Shown here: one piece after another, positions 34,250 through 44,767 of the stretch
Numbering within the stretch: the first letter of the stretch is position 1
Layout: each line of letters opens with the position of its first letter
Source: Dolosigranulum pigrum ATCC 51524
GTDB lineage: Bacteria; Bacillota; Bacilli; Lactobacillales; Carnobacteriaceae_A
DNA: 64,000 nucleotides
Reading direction: 5' to 3'
NCBI RefSeq assembly: GCF_000245815.1
Contig: NZ_JH601103.1
Location: forward strand, 1,355,741 to 1,419,740
Made by a program: the position numbers and the translations under genes
Notes under the pieces: generated by a model
Database searches by the model: none
Told to the model about the DNA's origin: nothing
Seen by the model: the letters and a program-made list of their open reading frames with translations, nothing else

Positions 34250-37021
34250 TTAACAATCATTCGCTGACAAAAACTCATTCACCCAGCTACTAATATCCGT
34301 CATGGGAATAGATTGATAATGCTTCCCATTCGGTAATGACTCTTGGAATAATTTGCTATAATTCGCTTCTTTAAAGCGGTCATCTAAAATGATAAAGACT
34401 CCTTTATCAGCCTCGGACCGAATCAACCGACCGAAAGCTTGCTTGGTCTTCACAATAGCTCGTGGCAAAATATCTTCCATAAAAATATTTTGACCTGCTT
34501 GCTTGAGACGCTCGTGCTCTTGTTGTACGAGTGGCATATCCGGTGAATCGAAGGGCAAGCGTGTTAAGATGATTACTTCTAACTGATCTCCCGGCAAATC
34601 AATCCCTTCAAAAAAACTATCTGCTCCTAATAATATCGCTTGATCAGATTGCTTGAATCGCTTGAGTACTTTAGCTTGCGATCCCGAAATATTTTGAGCT
34701 AATAGTCGATAGTGATCGGCTATATCTCTGCTCATCAATTGTTCATAGACCGACTGCAACAAGTCTAGTGAATGAAATAATATTAAGGTTTTTCGGTTTA
34801 ACTGCTTAGTTACTGTACAAATACAATCACTGATATACCGTGCTAAGTATTTATGCGATAATTTCTTAATCGGCTTAATATCAGACGGTACAATTATCTG
34901 AGCTTGTGTCTGGAACTGGTACGGACTGGACAGCTCAACGTATGGCAATTCATCAAGGCCTAATTGTTGCTTAAAAAATTGAACAGAATGATTAACTGAC
35001 AACGTACTACTTATATATAACACATGATTAACTGCTTGAAGTCGTTGCAATATTTCTTGTTGACGTTTACGACTGAACGTTTTGAGCTGTAGAGTTGGTT
35101 CAGGCGCATCACTATAAAAAGAAACCCAACTCATTTGGTGCTCTTTTATTTGTTGAAAAATCAACTCAAAAGTGTCACCCAAATGGCTTAATGCCCGCTT
35201 AGCTACCCGTAAGTCAGCTAGGATATAGTGGTCTGTCATTTGTAATGACGATTGGTTATGCGCTATTTGATCGATATGATCTAGATAATAATGAAGTGCC
35301 TGAATCAGCTTCAAGACCCGACGAGATTGAGAGAATAGTTGACTAGATAAATCCGCTCGATCAATTGCAACCTCTTGCCAGCCAAGATCAGATCCATCAC
35401 TTGTAGGTAAGTAAACATGAAATTCGCTCATTAAATGATGCCATTCCTCTGTCAATAATGCTTTATACGACTGAATAGTCTCAAGCAAATAAGGGGGAAT
35501 CAATCCATCGTCCACTAACTGGGCTAAGCCCTGAAGCACACTCCCCTCTGATGTCACATGTCCCAATTCCTTCATCAATCCATTAAAATCTTTCTTTGAA
35601 ACTTGCGCAGTCGAAACCTGTCGCACTGCTTGCAACAAATGATGCGCCTCATCAAAGATAATACGTTCTGCTGATTGAAAAAGTGGAAAATCATCTAAAT
35701 GTGTGAGCAAATAAGCATGGTTGACAATTATTAAATCGGCATACTGCGCTCGGTCCAACATACGCTGATAAAAATCAACCGTATGATCAGCTGTCTGACT
35801 GACACGGATAGTTTCCCAGAAAGTATGCTGCTGGTGCTGGCTGATGCCCAATTCATCCAAGTCGCCAGTCTCTGTCTCTATCAACCAAACTAACACTTGC
35901 ATACAAATAAAAGCTTCCACCTCACCTGGTTGGACTGATTGATCTAATTGATAGATAAAGCGATCTAATGATAAATAATGTCGCTTGCCTTTAATCAATA
36001 CGGCTTGAAGTGGCCGATCCATCTGTTCAGATAATAACGGAATTGCTTCTGTCAGTAATTGATGTTGCAGAACGGTCGTATACGTACTAATAATAACGGG
36101 TTGTCCCTGTTCAGCCTCAATCACACTTGGGAATAAATAGCCGATTGACTTCCCTAAGCCTGATGGAGCTTCAATCGCTAACTGACTCTGGCCTTCCAAC
36201 TGACTTAACTGTTCATAGACAAGATCCATTAACTGCCCCTGATGTGGCCGCAGTGTAAAGGACTGCTTGAAGTAAGCTTGTTTAGCTGCCGTGGTCTCTG
36301 GGTAAGTCTGCTCCCTCAACAACGAGCGACTTTGAAGTTGAGATTGTGGTTCTCTAATGGCCACACCATTGTAAAGCATCAAGCCTTCAGCTAGTGGGCC
36401 TGATCCTCCAACAAATTTCTCTTCACACTGAAATAATTGCACCGATTGATACGGTAAGCCGCTTCCTAACTGAGCTAACTGCTGTAACGTCACTACCGGC
36501 AACTGCCCGACTTTTTGTAATAACTGGCGCAACAAAAACACGGTCGCTCGCGCATCATATAATGCATCATGCGGTGTGTCGAGATCATACCCTAACCATT
36601 CCGTCAATTCTTGTAAATTATAATAGTTCGCATTTGGGAATAAAATCTGAGACAACACCACTGTATCCATTGCTGGAATCTCAAGTGATGGCAAGCCAAC
36701 TCTTTGGAATTGCTCATTCAAAAACTCAAAATCAAATGCCACATTATGTGCCACAAAAATAGTCTCTTGCAGCAGTTCATGAATAATAGGTGCAATTTCT
36801 TCAAATAGCGGCGCATAATCCACATCTTGTTGCGTAATCCCCGTCAACTCCTGAATCCGAACAGGCACTTGCTTGAGTGGATTTACCAAGGTATTGAACT
36901 CTTCTAATACACGACCGTCCTGGAAGAGAATACAAGCAAATTGAATCATGCCTTCATCTGAATGCAAACTTCCCGATGTCGCTTCGATATCTACAATAGC
37001 ATATATTGGTGACTCATTCAT
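34250..37021 (-). CDS. dinG: DinG-family helicase with N-terminal 3'-5' exonuclease domain
   Basis: A 923-aa protein of the Firmicutes DinG type. Residues 1-170 form a DEDDh exonuclease (VDIEATSGS near 11, VAHNVAFDFEFL near 91, HDALYDARAT near 152). The helicase part has Walker A EAPSGLGKSIGYL (about 287), DEAHHL (about 452) and motif VI GRLIRSEADKG (about 865). The four cysteines that hold an iron-sulphur cluster in Gram-negative DinG are not seen, as is normal for this branch. First of the dinG-tseB-asnS run. Confidence 0.93.
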   Translation of the reverse strand: MNESPIYAIVDIEATSGSLHSDEGMIQFACILFQDGRVLEEFNTLVNPLKQVPVRIQELTGITQQDVDYAPLFEEIAPIIHELLQETIFVAHNVAFDFEFLNEQFQRVGLPSLEIPAMDTVVLSQILFPNANYYNLQELTEWLGYDLDTPHDALYDARATVFLLRQLLQKVGQLPVVTLQQLAQLGSGLPYQSVQLFQCEEKFVGGSGPLAEGLMLYNGVAIREPQSQLQSRSLLREQTYPETTAAKQAYFKQSFTLRPHQGQLMDLVYEQLSQLEGQSQLAIEAPSGLGKSIGYLFPSVIEAEQGQPVIISTYTTVLQHQLLTEAIPLLSEQMDRPLQAVLIKGKRHYLSLDRFIYQLDQSVQPGEVEAFICMQVLVWLIETETGDLDELGISQHQQHTFWETIRVSQTADHTVDFYQRMLDRAQYADLIIVNHAYLLTHLDDFPLFQSAERIIFDEAHHLLQAVRQVSTAQVSKKDFNGLMKELGHVTSEGSVLQGLAQLVDDGLIPPYLLETIQSYKALLTEEWHHLMSEFHVYLPTSDGSDLGWQEVAIDRADLSSQLFSQSRRVLKLIQALHYYLDHIDQIAHNQSSLQMTDHYILADLRVAKRALSHLGDTFELIFQQIKEHQMSWVSFYSDAPEPTLQLKTFSRKRQQEILQRLQAVNHVLYISSTLSVNHSVQFFKQQLGLDELPYVELSSPYQFQTQAQIIVPSDIKPIKKLSHKYLARYISDCICTVTKQLNRKTLILFHSLDLLQSVYEQLMSRDIADHYRLLAQNISGSQAKVLKRFKQSDQAILLGADSFFEGIDLPGDQLEVIILTRLPFDSPDMPLVQQEHERLKQAGQNIFMEDILPRAIVKTKQAFGRLIRSEADKGVFIILDDRFKEANYSKLFQESLPNGKHYQSIPMTDISSWVNEFLSANDC

Positions 37022-37064
37022 TCGCTCCCATTCCCTCCTATCAAATCGTTTTTCCTAAATACAA

Positions 37065-38291
37065 TTAAATTAAATGTTCGCTAACATAAGCCAGTAAAAT
37101 CGTTTCATTATTATCGAGACGGCCATAGACAACTTCTTCTACTAACTGAGCTAACACATCACCTAGCCACGGACCGGGCTTCTGATCGGTTAGCTTCATA
37201 ATATCTGCTCCAGAAATCGCCAGTTCTTGTTGGGATTTAATTTGTAAAGATTGATGCATAGCAGTCGCCTTATCTGGACGCCCACTCCCATCAATTAACG
37301 TAAGTAAATATTCGACATCCCTTGCCAATTCAGCTCCTAATTGATAAATATCAAAAGGATCCATCATTTCTGTTGCTTGTCGCTTTTGAATTCCAGATAC
37401 GATTGCTTCAACAGCTGCAATGACTTGATTCGATGATTTCCACTGACGTAAGAATTGTCTAATATCCACACGATAATTTGTCGGCATTAAGAAATTCATA
37501 TAATGCACTAATAAACTCCACGCTTGTTGCTCACTCTGAAGATCCCCTTCATGGTTGCTTAGATACATCAGTGCTAACTTGTTACGCGCTAGCTCCGGAC
37601 AATATTCGAATAATTTTGTCTTCAGCATGCTCTTCAACCCTTTAGCACGTGCTTGAGAACACATCAACTTAACAAATTCAATATGAATCCGCTCCACTGC
37701 AATATGTTCCAATAATGAGGCATTCTCTTTGATCGCCAGCTCAGTTGACGCTTCAATGTCAAACCCTAACTGCGCTGAGAACCGAACAGCACGCATCATC
37801 CGCAAGGCATCTTCATTAAAACGCTCATCTGCTTCTCCAACCGCTCGAATAATCCCTTCTTCTAAATCAGCTCGGCCATCATAATAATCATAAATCGCAC
37901 CCGTTTCGTCTACTGCCATTGCATTGATGGTAAAATCACGTCGCTGCAAATCTTCTCGCAAAGAACGAACGAATTCAACCGAGTCCGGTCGACGAAAATC
38001 TTGATAGGTGGATTCTGTTCGGAAAGTGGTAATTTCATAAGCTTCTCCATCCACCATAACCATCACCGTACCGTGATCAATTCCCACATCTACCGTTCGT
38101 GGAAATATTTCTTTTATCTCTTCTGGCAGAGCACTCGTCGCAATATCAATATCATTGACTTCTAGTCCTAATAAGGCATCTCGCACACTACCTCCGACAA
38201 AATAAGCCTCATACCCATGATCTGTCAACTGTCTCAATACAGGCAGAGCTTGTCTAAATAGAGGCGTAAACGTCAATTTATTCGGCACCAT
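37065..38291 (-). CDS. cca: CCA tRNA nucleotidyltransferase
   Basis: A 408-aa enzyme that builds or repairs the 3' CCA end of tRNAs. The nucleotidyltransferase motif GGSVRDALLGLEVNDIDIAT lies at about 33-52 with the catalytic DxD, and RRDFTINAMAVDE at about 110-122. ATG 38291 is chosen because GGGAG sits 5 bases upstream. It overlaps the end of the mazG-like gene by 14 bases, so the two are coupled. Confidence 0.95.
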   Translation of the reverse strand: MVPNKLTFTPLFRQALPVLRQLTDHGYEAYFVGGSVRDALLGLEVNDIDIATSALPEEIKEIFPRTVDVGIDHGTVMVMVDGEAYEITTFRTESTYQDFRRPDSVEFVRSLREDLQRRDFTINAMAVDETGAIYDYYDGRADLEEGIIRAVGEADERFNEDALRMMRAVRFSAQLGFDIEASTELAIKENASLLEHIAVERIHIEFVKLMCSQARAKGLKSMLKTKLFEYCPELARNKLALMYLSNHEGDLQSEQQAWSLLVHYMNFLMPTNYRVDIRQFLRQWKSSNQVIAAVEAIVSGIQKRQATEMMDPFDIYQLGAELARDVEYLLTLIDGSGRPDKATAMHQSLQIKSQQELAISGADIMKLTDQKPGPWLGDVLAQLVEEVVYGRLDNNETILLAYVSEHLI

Positions 38292-38634
38292 TAGATCTCC
38301 CTGTCCCTTCTTGTTCATCTACGCGTTCGAATCGATTATAATCACGCACTTCAAATTTCATCATCACTTGTTCAAATGCTTCTTCTAAGTCAATCTCCAA
38401 CGAATTAGCCATCGTAATTAGCACAAATAAGACATCACCCAATTCTTCAGCAATTGCTTTTTCCGTTTCTGATGATTTTTTCTGTTTTTCACCATAATGA
38501 TGATTTATTTCGCGGGCTAATTCACCGGTCTCTTCGCTCAAACGTGCCATCATCGCGAGCGGACTAAAATAGCCCACTTTAAATTGACGAATATATTCAT
38601 CAACACGCGCTTGCATATCTTTCATCTCTGTCAT
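38278..38634 (-). CDS. MazG-like nucleotide pyrophosphohydrolase
   Basis: A 118-aa all-alpha NTP pyrophosphatase of the short YpjD type. It has EETGELAREINHHYG (about 30-44) and EELGDVLFVLITMANSLEI (about 64-82), the ExxE and ExxD metal-binding pairs of the MazG fold. It probably removes abnormal or damaged nucleotides. The SD is AAGGTGAG. A gene of this type next to cca is also found in bacilli. Confidence 0.9.
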   Translation of the reverse strand: MTEMKDMQARVDEYIRQFKVGYFSPLAMMARLSEETGELAREINHHYGEKQKKSSETEKAIAEELGDVLFVLITMANSLEIDLEEAFEQVMMKFEVRDYNRFERVDEQEGTGRSNGAE

Positions 38635-38643
38635 CTTCTCACC

Positions 38644-39204
38644 TTACTTCAATATTTCTTGCTTACGCTCAATTGCTGCGAGTTCTTCCGTCAACAAGTG
38701 GAAGTCCCCTTTATTCTTCCTCTCCAGACTCGCATCAATCTGCTCTAACAATTCTTGACGACGATGAGCTAATTGAAGCATCAACACTGCATGCTTAGCA
38801 CTAGCAACCGTCTCTACCGCAATCCGATCATTCCACCGTGCATATGGATTATCCTCTAACACCTTTACATATAAAGGATTCAAGAACGCATCAGGAAAAT
38901 TCAATTCAATATACAACTTCTCCGTCCAATGCATCCGCATCTCATGAAAAACTTTCTCAGGATCTTGAACAGCGAACCCTTCCTTATACAATCGAAAAGC
39001 AGGATCACTCATCCCTGCTGCCGTAATCATCATTCCTCGCGGCGTCTTATCAACCCACTGAACAAAGGATGTCTTATCTAACACTAACTCATGATCCATT
39101 AAATACTCAAGAATCCAAACTGATTCCCGACGCTTCAATTGATACGTCTTCAAAAACCACTTCAAAAACTGCTGCTTGTCTTCTAAATTAGTCGATCGGC
39201 TCAT
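38644..39204 (-). CDS. YpiB family protein (UPF0302, IDEAL domain)
   Basis: A 186-aa cytoplasmic protein. The N-terminal UPF0302 domain (about 8-120) holds YQLKRRESVWILEYLMDHE and RGMMITAAG; the C-terminal segment LLEQIDASLERKNKGDFHLL matches the short IDEAL domain that often sits at the end of this family. Function unclear; homologs lie next to the TPR protein YpiA, as here. SD is AGAGGG. Confidence 0.88.
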   Translation of the reverse strand: MSRSTNLEDKQQFLKWFLKTYQLKRRESVWILEYLMDHELVLDKTSFVQWVDKTPRGMMITAAGMSDPAFRLYKEGFAVQDPEKVFHEMRMHWTEKLYIELNFPDAFLNPLYVKVLEDNPYARWNDRIAVETVASAKHAVLMLQLAHRRQELLEQIDASLERKNKGDFHLLTEELAAIERKQEILK

Positions 39205-39219
39205 TTGCTATCGCCCTCT

Positions 39220-40482
39220 TTATATATCATCTAATCGGTGAAGTAACTGTGTCATCTCAGGATTATGTGGATGAATATCGAGATAGCGAACAACCACTTC
39301 TCGCAATCGTTCACGCTGACCATCCTCTTGTAAAAAGGTCGCATAATCAAGTAAAAATTCATCTGTCTCTGCAAAGAAATCATACGCTTGACTGAACGCT
39401 TCTCGTGCCTGCTCAAACTGTTCTAACTCATTGTAGGCATTCCCCAGTAGCCAATAAATTTGCGGATCCGTATCGAAGTTGCTCAGCGCCTCTTCTAAAA
39501 TAGTTACCGCGCCAACATAATCCTGGCGATACATTAAGAAGTTCGCATACTCTAAAATCGTAGTTTCACTATTGGGATTAATCTGATAGGCTTGTTGGAA
39601 GTAATCTCTTGCTTGAGTGAACTGTTCTTGTTTAATCGCTACTTTTGCGCCAACAAGATAGAGATAATGATTCGTCTGATCAAACGTCAATCCGCGCTCA
39701 ATGACTTGCGCTGCTTCATCCAAGCGATGCTCTGCCAATAGAGCTTCTACCAAGTACGGATACACCGACGTATAACCGTGGTCTAACGAAAGGACCCGTC
39801 GAAAACTCTCAATTGCTCGAGTAAACTCTTCTTGCTGAAAGTAGGTCAAGCCCAGGTTGAAGAGAGTATCAATATCTTCGTCATCTTGAGTAGCTTCATT
39901 CAAGTAAGGAGTGGCTTCTTCGAACGCTCCACTAGCACTGTAGGCTGAACCTAGACGTGCCTTAATTGAGACACCACCCATATCATGATATCCTTGCTCT
40001 AACAAGCGTGAATACCAGCGAGTTGCCTGAGTGTACTTACCCATCGAATAGTACAACTCACCTAATGCTAGATGAATAATCGGTTCTTCTGGCATTATTT
40101 TCTTCGCTTCCAATAACTTGGACTCACTGACTTCAGGCAATCCTTGTGTTTGGTAATAATCAGCGGCCACCAATAGCGACTGAATATAGGCAGAAGATCT
40201 CGGGCCAATTTGATCCAGCAACTCAATAGCTTGCAAATCTTGTCCTTTTTCGATCGCAATTTCTGCTAAATTTACTTTAATTTCATCATCTTCTGGATGG
40301 CGCAGCTGCAATTGATGCAACACCGTCTTCGTCTCTTGAAGAAACCCTAATTGGAACAAACTATCTGCCAATAGATAAACATCTTCATCAACATCATTCT
40401 CCACTGCTTGCTTGAGTAGTTCATTAATATTTTCAAGTTCACCCGATTGAATCTGATTAATCAATTTTTGTGAATACGACAC
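39220..40482 (-). CDS. Tetratricopeptide-repeat protein (YpiA-like)
   Basis: A 420-aa protein built almost wholly of TPR units of 34 residues, for example IIHLALGELYYSMGKYTQAT and DTLFNLGLTYFQQEEFTRAI. It has no membrane helix or signal, so it is probably a cytoplasmic scaffold. The start is GTG 40482: GGAGG lies 7 bases before it, while longer upstream frames have no SD. It precedes ypiB with a 15-base gap. Confidence 0.88.
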   Translation of the reverse strand: MSYSQKLINQIQSGELENINELLKQAVENDVDEDVYLLADSLFQLGFLQETKTVLHQLQLRHPEDDEIKVNLAEIAIEKGQDLQAIELLDQIGPRSSAYIQSLLVAADYYQTQGLPEVSESKLLEAKKIMPEEPIIHLALGELYYSMGKYTQATRWYSRLLEQGYHDMGGVSIKARLGSAYSASGAFEEATPYLNEATQDDEDIDTLFNLGLTYFQQEEFTRAIESFRRVLSLDHGYTSVYPYLVEALLAEHRLDEAAQVIERGLTFDQTNHYLYLVGAKVAIKQEQFTQARDYFQQAYQINPNSETTILEYANFLMYRQDYVGAVTILEEALSNFDTDPQIYWLLGNAYNELEQFEQAREAFSQAYDFFAETDEFLLDYATFLQEDGQRERLREVVVRYLDIHPHNPEMTQLLHRLDDI

Positions 40483-40562
40483 GTAAATTCCTCCCTGAAT
40501 ACAGACGTCATTCCTATTATACTGTAAATCTCCGACCGCAATCAACCATGGCCGTCTTCGCT

Positions 40563-40596
40563 AAAAACTATGTACCAAGGCAGTTGAACTGCCTTG
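40563..40596 (-). terminator. Probable terminator of thrS
   Basis: AAGGCAGTT with AACTGCCTT (40577-40595) forms a tight hairpin just after the thrS stop; a T run (AGTTTTTAG) follows at some distance. Confidence 0.55.
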
Positions 40597-40605
40597 AATC
40601 TTACA

Positions 40606-42531
40606 CTAAACTTTTGAAATTTCAACGTCATCTAAGAATGATTCAACCGATTGTGCACTTGAATCATCTGCTCCATATGCACGAACATTAATTGTCTCGC
40701 TATCAATCTCATTATCTCCCACAATAATTTGGTAAGGAATTTTCATCGTTTGGGCATCACGAATTTTGTACCCCATTTTTTCATTACGGGTGTCGATTTC
40801 AACTCGCATACCAGCTTGTTGTAATTGGTTCTTCACTTGTTCAGCATATTCCATATGAGCTTCTAAGCTAACAGGAATAATGCGCGCTTGAACCGGTGCT
40901 AGCCAGGTTGGGAAAGCCCCTTTATACTCTTCAATCAAGTAAGCAATGAAGCGTTCCATCGTTGAAACGACACCACGGTGAATAACAACAGGTCGGTGAA
41001 TATCTTGTCCATCTTCACCTACATAAGTTAGATCAAATTTTTCTGGTAATAAGAAGTCCAGCTGAACAGTTGAGAGGGTTTCTTCCAGACCAATTGCTGT
41101 TTTGACTTGAACATCTAGCTTCGGACCATAGAAGGCTGCTTCTCCGATTGCTTCATAATAGTCGATTTCCATCTCATCAAGGGTCTCACGCAACATACCT
41201 TCAGCTTTTTTCCACATCTCATCATCATCGAAGTATTTCTCTTTATTTTCCGGATCACGCAAGCTGAGGCGGAAACGATAATCTGTAATGTTAAAATCTT
41301 TGTAAACTTCCAAGATCAAGTTAATGACGCGACGGAATTCTTCTTTAATTTGATCTGGACGAACGAAGACGTGCGCATCATTCAATGTCATCTCACGCAC
41401 ACGTTGCAATCCACTTAAGGCACCAGATTTTTCGTAACGGTGCATCTGCCCTAACTCTGCAATACGGAGCGGCAAATCACGGTAACTACGCGTTTCTTTC
41501 CCAAATATTTTCATATGGTGTGGGCAGTTCATTGGACGCAAGACAAGCAATTCCCCATCACCCATGTCCATTGGCGGGAACATATCATCTTGGTAATGAT
41601 CCCAGTGACCGGATTGTTGGTATAACTTCGCATCCGCCATAATCGGTGTATAGACATGTTCATAACCTAAGCTAACTTCTTTATCTACAATATAACGCTC
41701 AATTACACGGCGAATCGTCGCTCCTTTGGGTAACCAAAACGGCAAGCCGCTTCCGATTTCTGGATCCACCATGAATAAGTCCAGTTCTTTTCCTAACTTA
41801 CGGTGGTCACGTTCTTTGGCTTCCTCACGCAGACGTAAAAACTCATCCAAATCCGCTTGGTTGAAGAAAGCTGTCCCGTACACGCGTTGCATCATCTTAT
41901 TATCCGAATTCCCACGCCAATATGCTCCAGCCAATGATAACAGCTTAAAGACCTTAATATCACTTGTTAATGGCAAGTGAATTCCTCGACAAAGATCAAC
42001 AAAATCGCCTTGCTTGTAAATCGAAATCACTTCTTCATCTGGCAAGTCTTGAATTAATTCAACTTTATATGGATCATTCTTGAATAATTCCAGCGCCTCT
42101 TCACGTGAAAGTTCATCACGGACAATCGGTAAACTTTCGCTCGTAATTTTTTTCATCTCTTTTTCGATTGCTTCTAGATCATCTTCTGAAATAGTCTCTT
42201 CAGTATCCGTATCATAGTAAAATCCCGTCTCAATTGCTGGACCTACTCCGAATTTCACCTCTGGGAACAAACGTTTAATTGCTTGGGCCATTAAGTGAGC
42301 AGTCGAGTGACGCAAAATGCCTAACGCATCCTCATGTTTTTCGGTTACAATCTCAAGTGTCCCATCTTCGTGCAACGGTTGCGTATAATCAACTAATTCA
42401 CCGTTAAACTTCCCAGCAAGTCCTGCTTTTTCCAGTGACTTGGCAATGCTAGCTGCCACATCCTTGGTTGATGAACCAGCTGGGAATTCCTTCACCGATC
42501 CATCGGGCAATGTAATCTTAATCTCTGACAT
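40606..42531 (-). CDS. thrS: Threonyl-tRNA synthetase
   Basis: A 641-aa class II synthetase. It has an N-terminal TGS domain (about 1-62), the editing domain with [14 protein letters not shown] (about 75-88) and a cysteine in CRGIHLP, then the catalytic core with RPMNCPHHM (about 332), motif 2 and motif 3 [15 protein letters not shown], and a C-terminal anticodon-binding domain. ATG 42531 (MSEIK) has AGGAGG 7 bases upstream. It is controlled by a T-box leader (42625-42859). Confidence 0.97.
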   Translation of the reverse strand: MSEIKITLPDGSVKEFPAGSSTKDVAASIAKSLEKAGLAGKFNGELVDYTQPLHEDGTLEIVTEKHEDALGILRHSTAHLMAQAIKRLFPEVKFGVGPAIETGFYYDTDTEETISEDDLEAIEKEMKKITSESLPIVRDELSREEALELFKNDPYKVELIQDLPDEEVISIYKQGDFVDLCRGIHLPLTSDIKVFKLLSLAGAYWRGNSDNKMMQRVYGTAFFNQADLDEFLRLREEAKERDHRKLGKELDLFMVDPEIGSGLPFWLPKGATIRRVIERYIVDKEVSLGYEHVYTPIMADAKLYQQSGHWDHYQDDMFPPMDMGDGELLVLRPMNCPHHMKIFGKETRSYRDLPLRIAELGQMHRYEKSGALSGLQRVREMTLNDAHVFVRPDQIKEEFRRVINLILEVYKDFNITDYRFRLSLRDPENKEKYFDDDEMWKKAEGMLRETLDEMEIDYYEAIGEAAFYGPKLDVQVKTAIGLEETLSTVQLDFLLPEKFDLTYVGEDGQDIHRPVVIHRGVVSTMERFIAYLIEEYKGAFPTWLAPVQARIIPVSLEAHMEYAEQVKNQLQQAGMRVEIDTRNEKMGYKIRDAQTMKIPYQIIVGDNEIDSETINVRAYGADDSSAQSVESFLDDVEISKV

Positions 42532-42624
42532 GTTAACTCCTCCTATTTTTAACTTCCTATTTGATGTTAAGTCCATTTACACTCTCTCGAATTTCCTGCA
42601 TAAAAGTTGCGGTCTTCACCAAAT

Positions 42625-42859
42625 AAAAAACGCCCATAAACATCTCATCTGAGATATTTATGGGACGATTAACTAATCGCGGTTCCACCCAACTTTATAT
42701 GAGTATCATTCTCTCATACAACTCGATCTCCTTAACGCGGATAAGACGTCAATCACAATGATTTCATGAGAAGTGGTAATCTGTTGGTATTTTAGGAAAT
42801 TCCCAGCGTTCTTTCCCTCTCTGTCAAAACAACTCAACACATCGTATCTTCTCAAAACT
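42625..42859 (-). promoter_or_regulatory. T-box leader of thrS, specifier ACC (Thr)
   Basis: The T-box sequence GGGTGGAACCGCG lies at 42690-42678 and would pair with the 3' end of uncharged tRNA. Stem I closes with GAGAAG/CTTCTC; its internal loop on the 3' side reads CAGATT-ACC-A, giving the threonine codon ACC at 42777-42775. The leader ends in a strong terminator hairpin (CCCATAAA..TTTATGGG, then CGTTTTTT, 42664-42625). Low tRNA-Thr charging should favour the antiterminator and thrS expression. Confidence 0.93.
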
Positions 42860-42865
42860 ATCCCC

Positions 42866-42894
42866 ATTATACCAAACATTAAACCGGATAGCAA
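42866..42894 (-). promoter_or_regulatory. Promoter of the thrS T-box transcript
   Basis: TTGCTA (42894-42889), 17-base spacer, extended -10 TTTGGTATAAT (hexamer 42871-42866). Confidence 0.85.
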
Positions 42895-42929
42895 TTTGAT
42901 TCATTCAATTATTGGATAATTCCCTCTTA

Positions 42930-43054
42930 AAAAAGCTTTGACCATTTCTGGCCAAAGCTTTTAAATTACGTCATAGTGGATTATACTTATCGACGGTTGA
43001 TTAGACGGTTATCACAAGTAATCGATAAATACAGTCAACTACAACACAATATCT
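42930..43054 (-). ncRNA. Candidate small RNA or clpP 3' UTR between clpP and thrS
   Basis: On the minus strand TTGACA (43088-43083), 16-base spacer and TAAGAT (43066-43061) predict a start near 43054. About 125 bases later comes a strong terminator (42962-42931). In between, TTATCGA (42987-42993 on the plus strand) can pair with TCGATAA (43022-43028). No good open reading frame is seen. The alternative is that this is simply the 3' end of the clpP mRNA. I do not recognise an RNA family. Confidence 0.4.
42931..42962 (-). terminator. Terminator downstream of clpP and the candidate RNA
   Basis: AAAGCTTTG.CC pairs with GG.CAAAGCTTT around an ATTTCT loop, followed on the minus strand by TTTTTTAAG. 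Confidence 0.9.
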
Positions 43055-43120
43055 AATTCTATCTTAGCAAATTGTCCACTATTGTCAATATAATTACTTT
43101 ATAAGTTGATTTATGATTGA

Positions 43121-43714
43121 CTAGTCTAGTTTTTCAGAACTATCCATAATTTCATCGATTAGACCGTATTCCAAGGCTTCTTCGGCTGTCATGAAGTTAT
43201 CACGATCCGTATCTTTTTGAACACGCTCGAGTGGTTGTCCCGTTTTGTCAGCCAAGATCTTGTTCAGACGCTCTCTTGTACGTAAGATATTTTTCGCTGC
43301 AATTTCAATCTCAGTTGCTTGACCTTGCGCGCCGCCAAGAGGTTGGTGAATCATTAACTCAGCATTTGGTAAGGCGAATCGTTTCCCTTTTGCACCAGAA
43401 CTAGACAAGATTGCTCCCATTGATGCAGACAAACCTAGCACAATGGTCTGAACATCCGCTTTAATGAAGTTCATCGTATCGTAAATCGCTAATCCTGCCG
43501 TCACACTACCACCTGGCGAGTTAATATACAGATAAATATCTTTTGTCGAATCTTGGGCATCTAAGAATAATAATTGTGACACAACTGAGTTTGCTGTATT
43601 ATTATCAATTGCATCCCCAATCATAATAATACGATCTTTTAAAAGACGGGAATAAATATCATACGCTCGCTCGCCACGAGGTGATTGTTCAATAACTGTT
43701 GGTACTAAATTCAT
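43121..43714 (-). CDS. clpP: ATP-dependent Clp protease proteolytic subunit
   Basis: A 197-aa serine protease that forms the two-ring chamber used by ClpX, ClpC or ClpE. The catalytic serine is in [10 protein letters not shown] (about S97), the histidine in [12 protein letters not shown] (about H122), and the aspartate in [13 protein letters not shown] sequence ([21 protein letters not shown], part) near 171. The SD is AGGAGG. It follows the whiA cluster on the left in transcription order; no CtsR or CIRCE box is obvious in the 90 bases upstream. Confidence 0.97.
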   Translation of the reverse strand: MNLVPTVIEQSPRGERAYDIYSRLLKDRIIMIGDAIDNNTANSVVSQLLFLDAQDSTKDIYLYINSPGGSVTAGLAIYDTMNFIKADVQTIVLGLSASMGAILSSSGAKGKRFALPNAELMIHQPLGGAQGQATEIEIAAKNILRTRERLNKILADKTGQPLERVQKDTDRDNFMTAEEALEYGLIDEIMDSSEKLD

Positions 43715-43806
43715 AAATTAATTCCTCCTGTATAAATTGTATCAAACACTAGTTTATCTAAAAGGTCAATAAAAGTCAAACTTTTCGATTCTATCCTAGT
43801 TGAATT

Positions 43807-44730
43807 CTACAATTCTTCTGCAATTTTGTTAATTTTTCGCAAACGATGGTTCACACCACTTTTAGAGATGCCACCACCGGGGATTAAGTCACTTAGTTCT
43901 TGTAAGGAAGCTTCGGGATGGGCTAGTCTTACTTCAGCAACAGCACGCAATTTATCTGGCAAACTGTCAAGCCCTTGTAATTGCTCAATTCGCTCAATGC
44001 TGTCAATTTGTTTACTGGCTGCTGAGATTGTTTTGTTTAAATTGGCGGTTTCACAATTCACCAGACGATTAACTGAATTCCGCATATCACGCACAATTCG
44101 TACATCTTCGAACTTAAACATACTATTCGTGGCCCCGATAATGGATAGGAAATCAGCAATTTTTTCGGCTTCTTTTACATAGGTAATATAGCCACCGCTC
44201 TTGCGTTCGTGCGTTTTTGCATTCAAATCAAACGTCTGCATCATCTTACAAATATCATCATTATGCGCTTCATAGATCGAGTGAATCTCTAAGTGATAAC
44301 GACTTGTGCCAGGACTATTCACAGATCCCCCTGCCAAAAAAGCACCCCGCAAATAGGACTTCATCTTCTGTTTATTTTCCGTATACTCTGACGAAATTGA
44401 ACCTAGATGAAGCATGCCATCCAGAATACCTAACTCATTCAAAATATACTTGGTATTCGAACGAACCCGACAAATATAAATATTATTTTTCTTCAACTTC
44501 ATCTTCCGGCGCACAGACAACTCTGCATGCACATCGAATGTTTCCTTAATTAAGGAATATATTCGTCGAGCAATCGCAGCATTTTCGGTCTGAACATTCA
44601 GTTGTAATTGCTTGTCAATAATATTCATTGTCCCATTCATCCGAATAAGCGCTGCCAGCTCTGCTTTTGCATGCTCAGGATGGACTTCTAGCATCGTCAA
44701 TTCCTTCTTCACATCACCTGCATAAGACAT
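43807..44730 (-). CDS. whiA: DNA-binding protein WhiA
   Basis: A 307-aa protein with an N-terminal pair of LAGLIDADG-homing-endonuclease-like domains ([20 protein letters not shown] at about 119-138) and a C-terminal helix-turn-helix ([21 protein letters not shown], part, near 282). In Gram-positive bacteria it influences cell division and chromosome segregation. It is the third gene of the conserved rapZ-yvcK-whiA cluster. SD is AAAGGGG. Confidence 0.95.
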   Translation of the reverse strand: MSYAGDVKKELTMLEVHPEHAKAELAALIRMNGTMNIIDKQLQLNVQTENAAIARRIYSLIKETFDVHAELSVRRKMKLKKNNIYICRVRSNTKYILNELGILDGMLHLGSISSEYTENKQKMKSYLRGAFLAGGSVNSPGTSRYHLEIHSIYEAHNDDICKMMQTFDLNAKTHERKSGGYITYVKEAEKIADFLSIIGATNSMFKFEDVRIVRDMRNSVNRLVNCETANLNKTISAASKQIDSIERIEQLQGLDSLPDKLRAVAEVRLAHPEASLQELSDLIPGGGISKSGVNHRLRKINKIAEEL

Positions 44731-44767
44731 CTTATCACCCCTTTCCTACAATCTATTGTTTGCTGTA

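Noticed and set aside
42706..42894. A 62-codon open frame on the minus strand upstream of thrS
   Set aside because: It overlaps the T-box leader and its promoter; the sequence is constrained by RNA structure.
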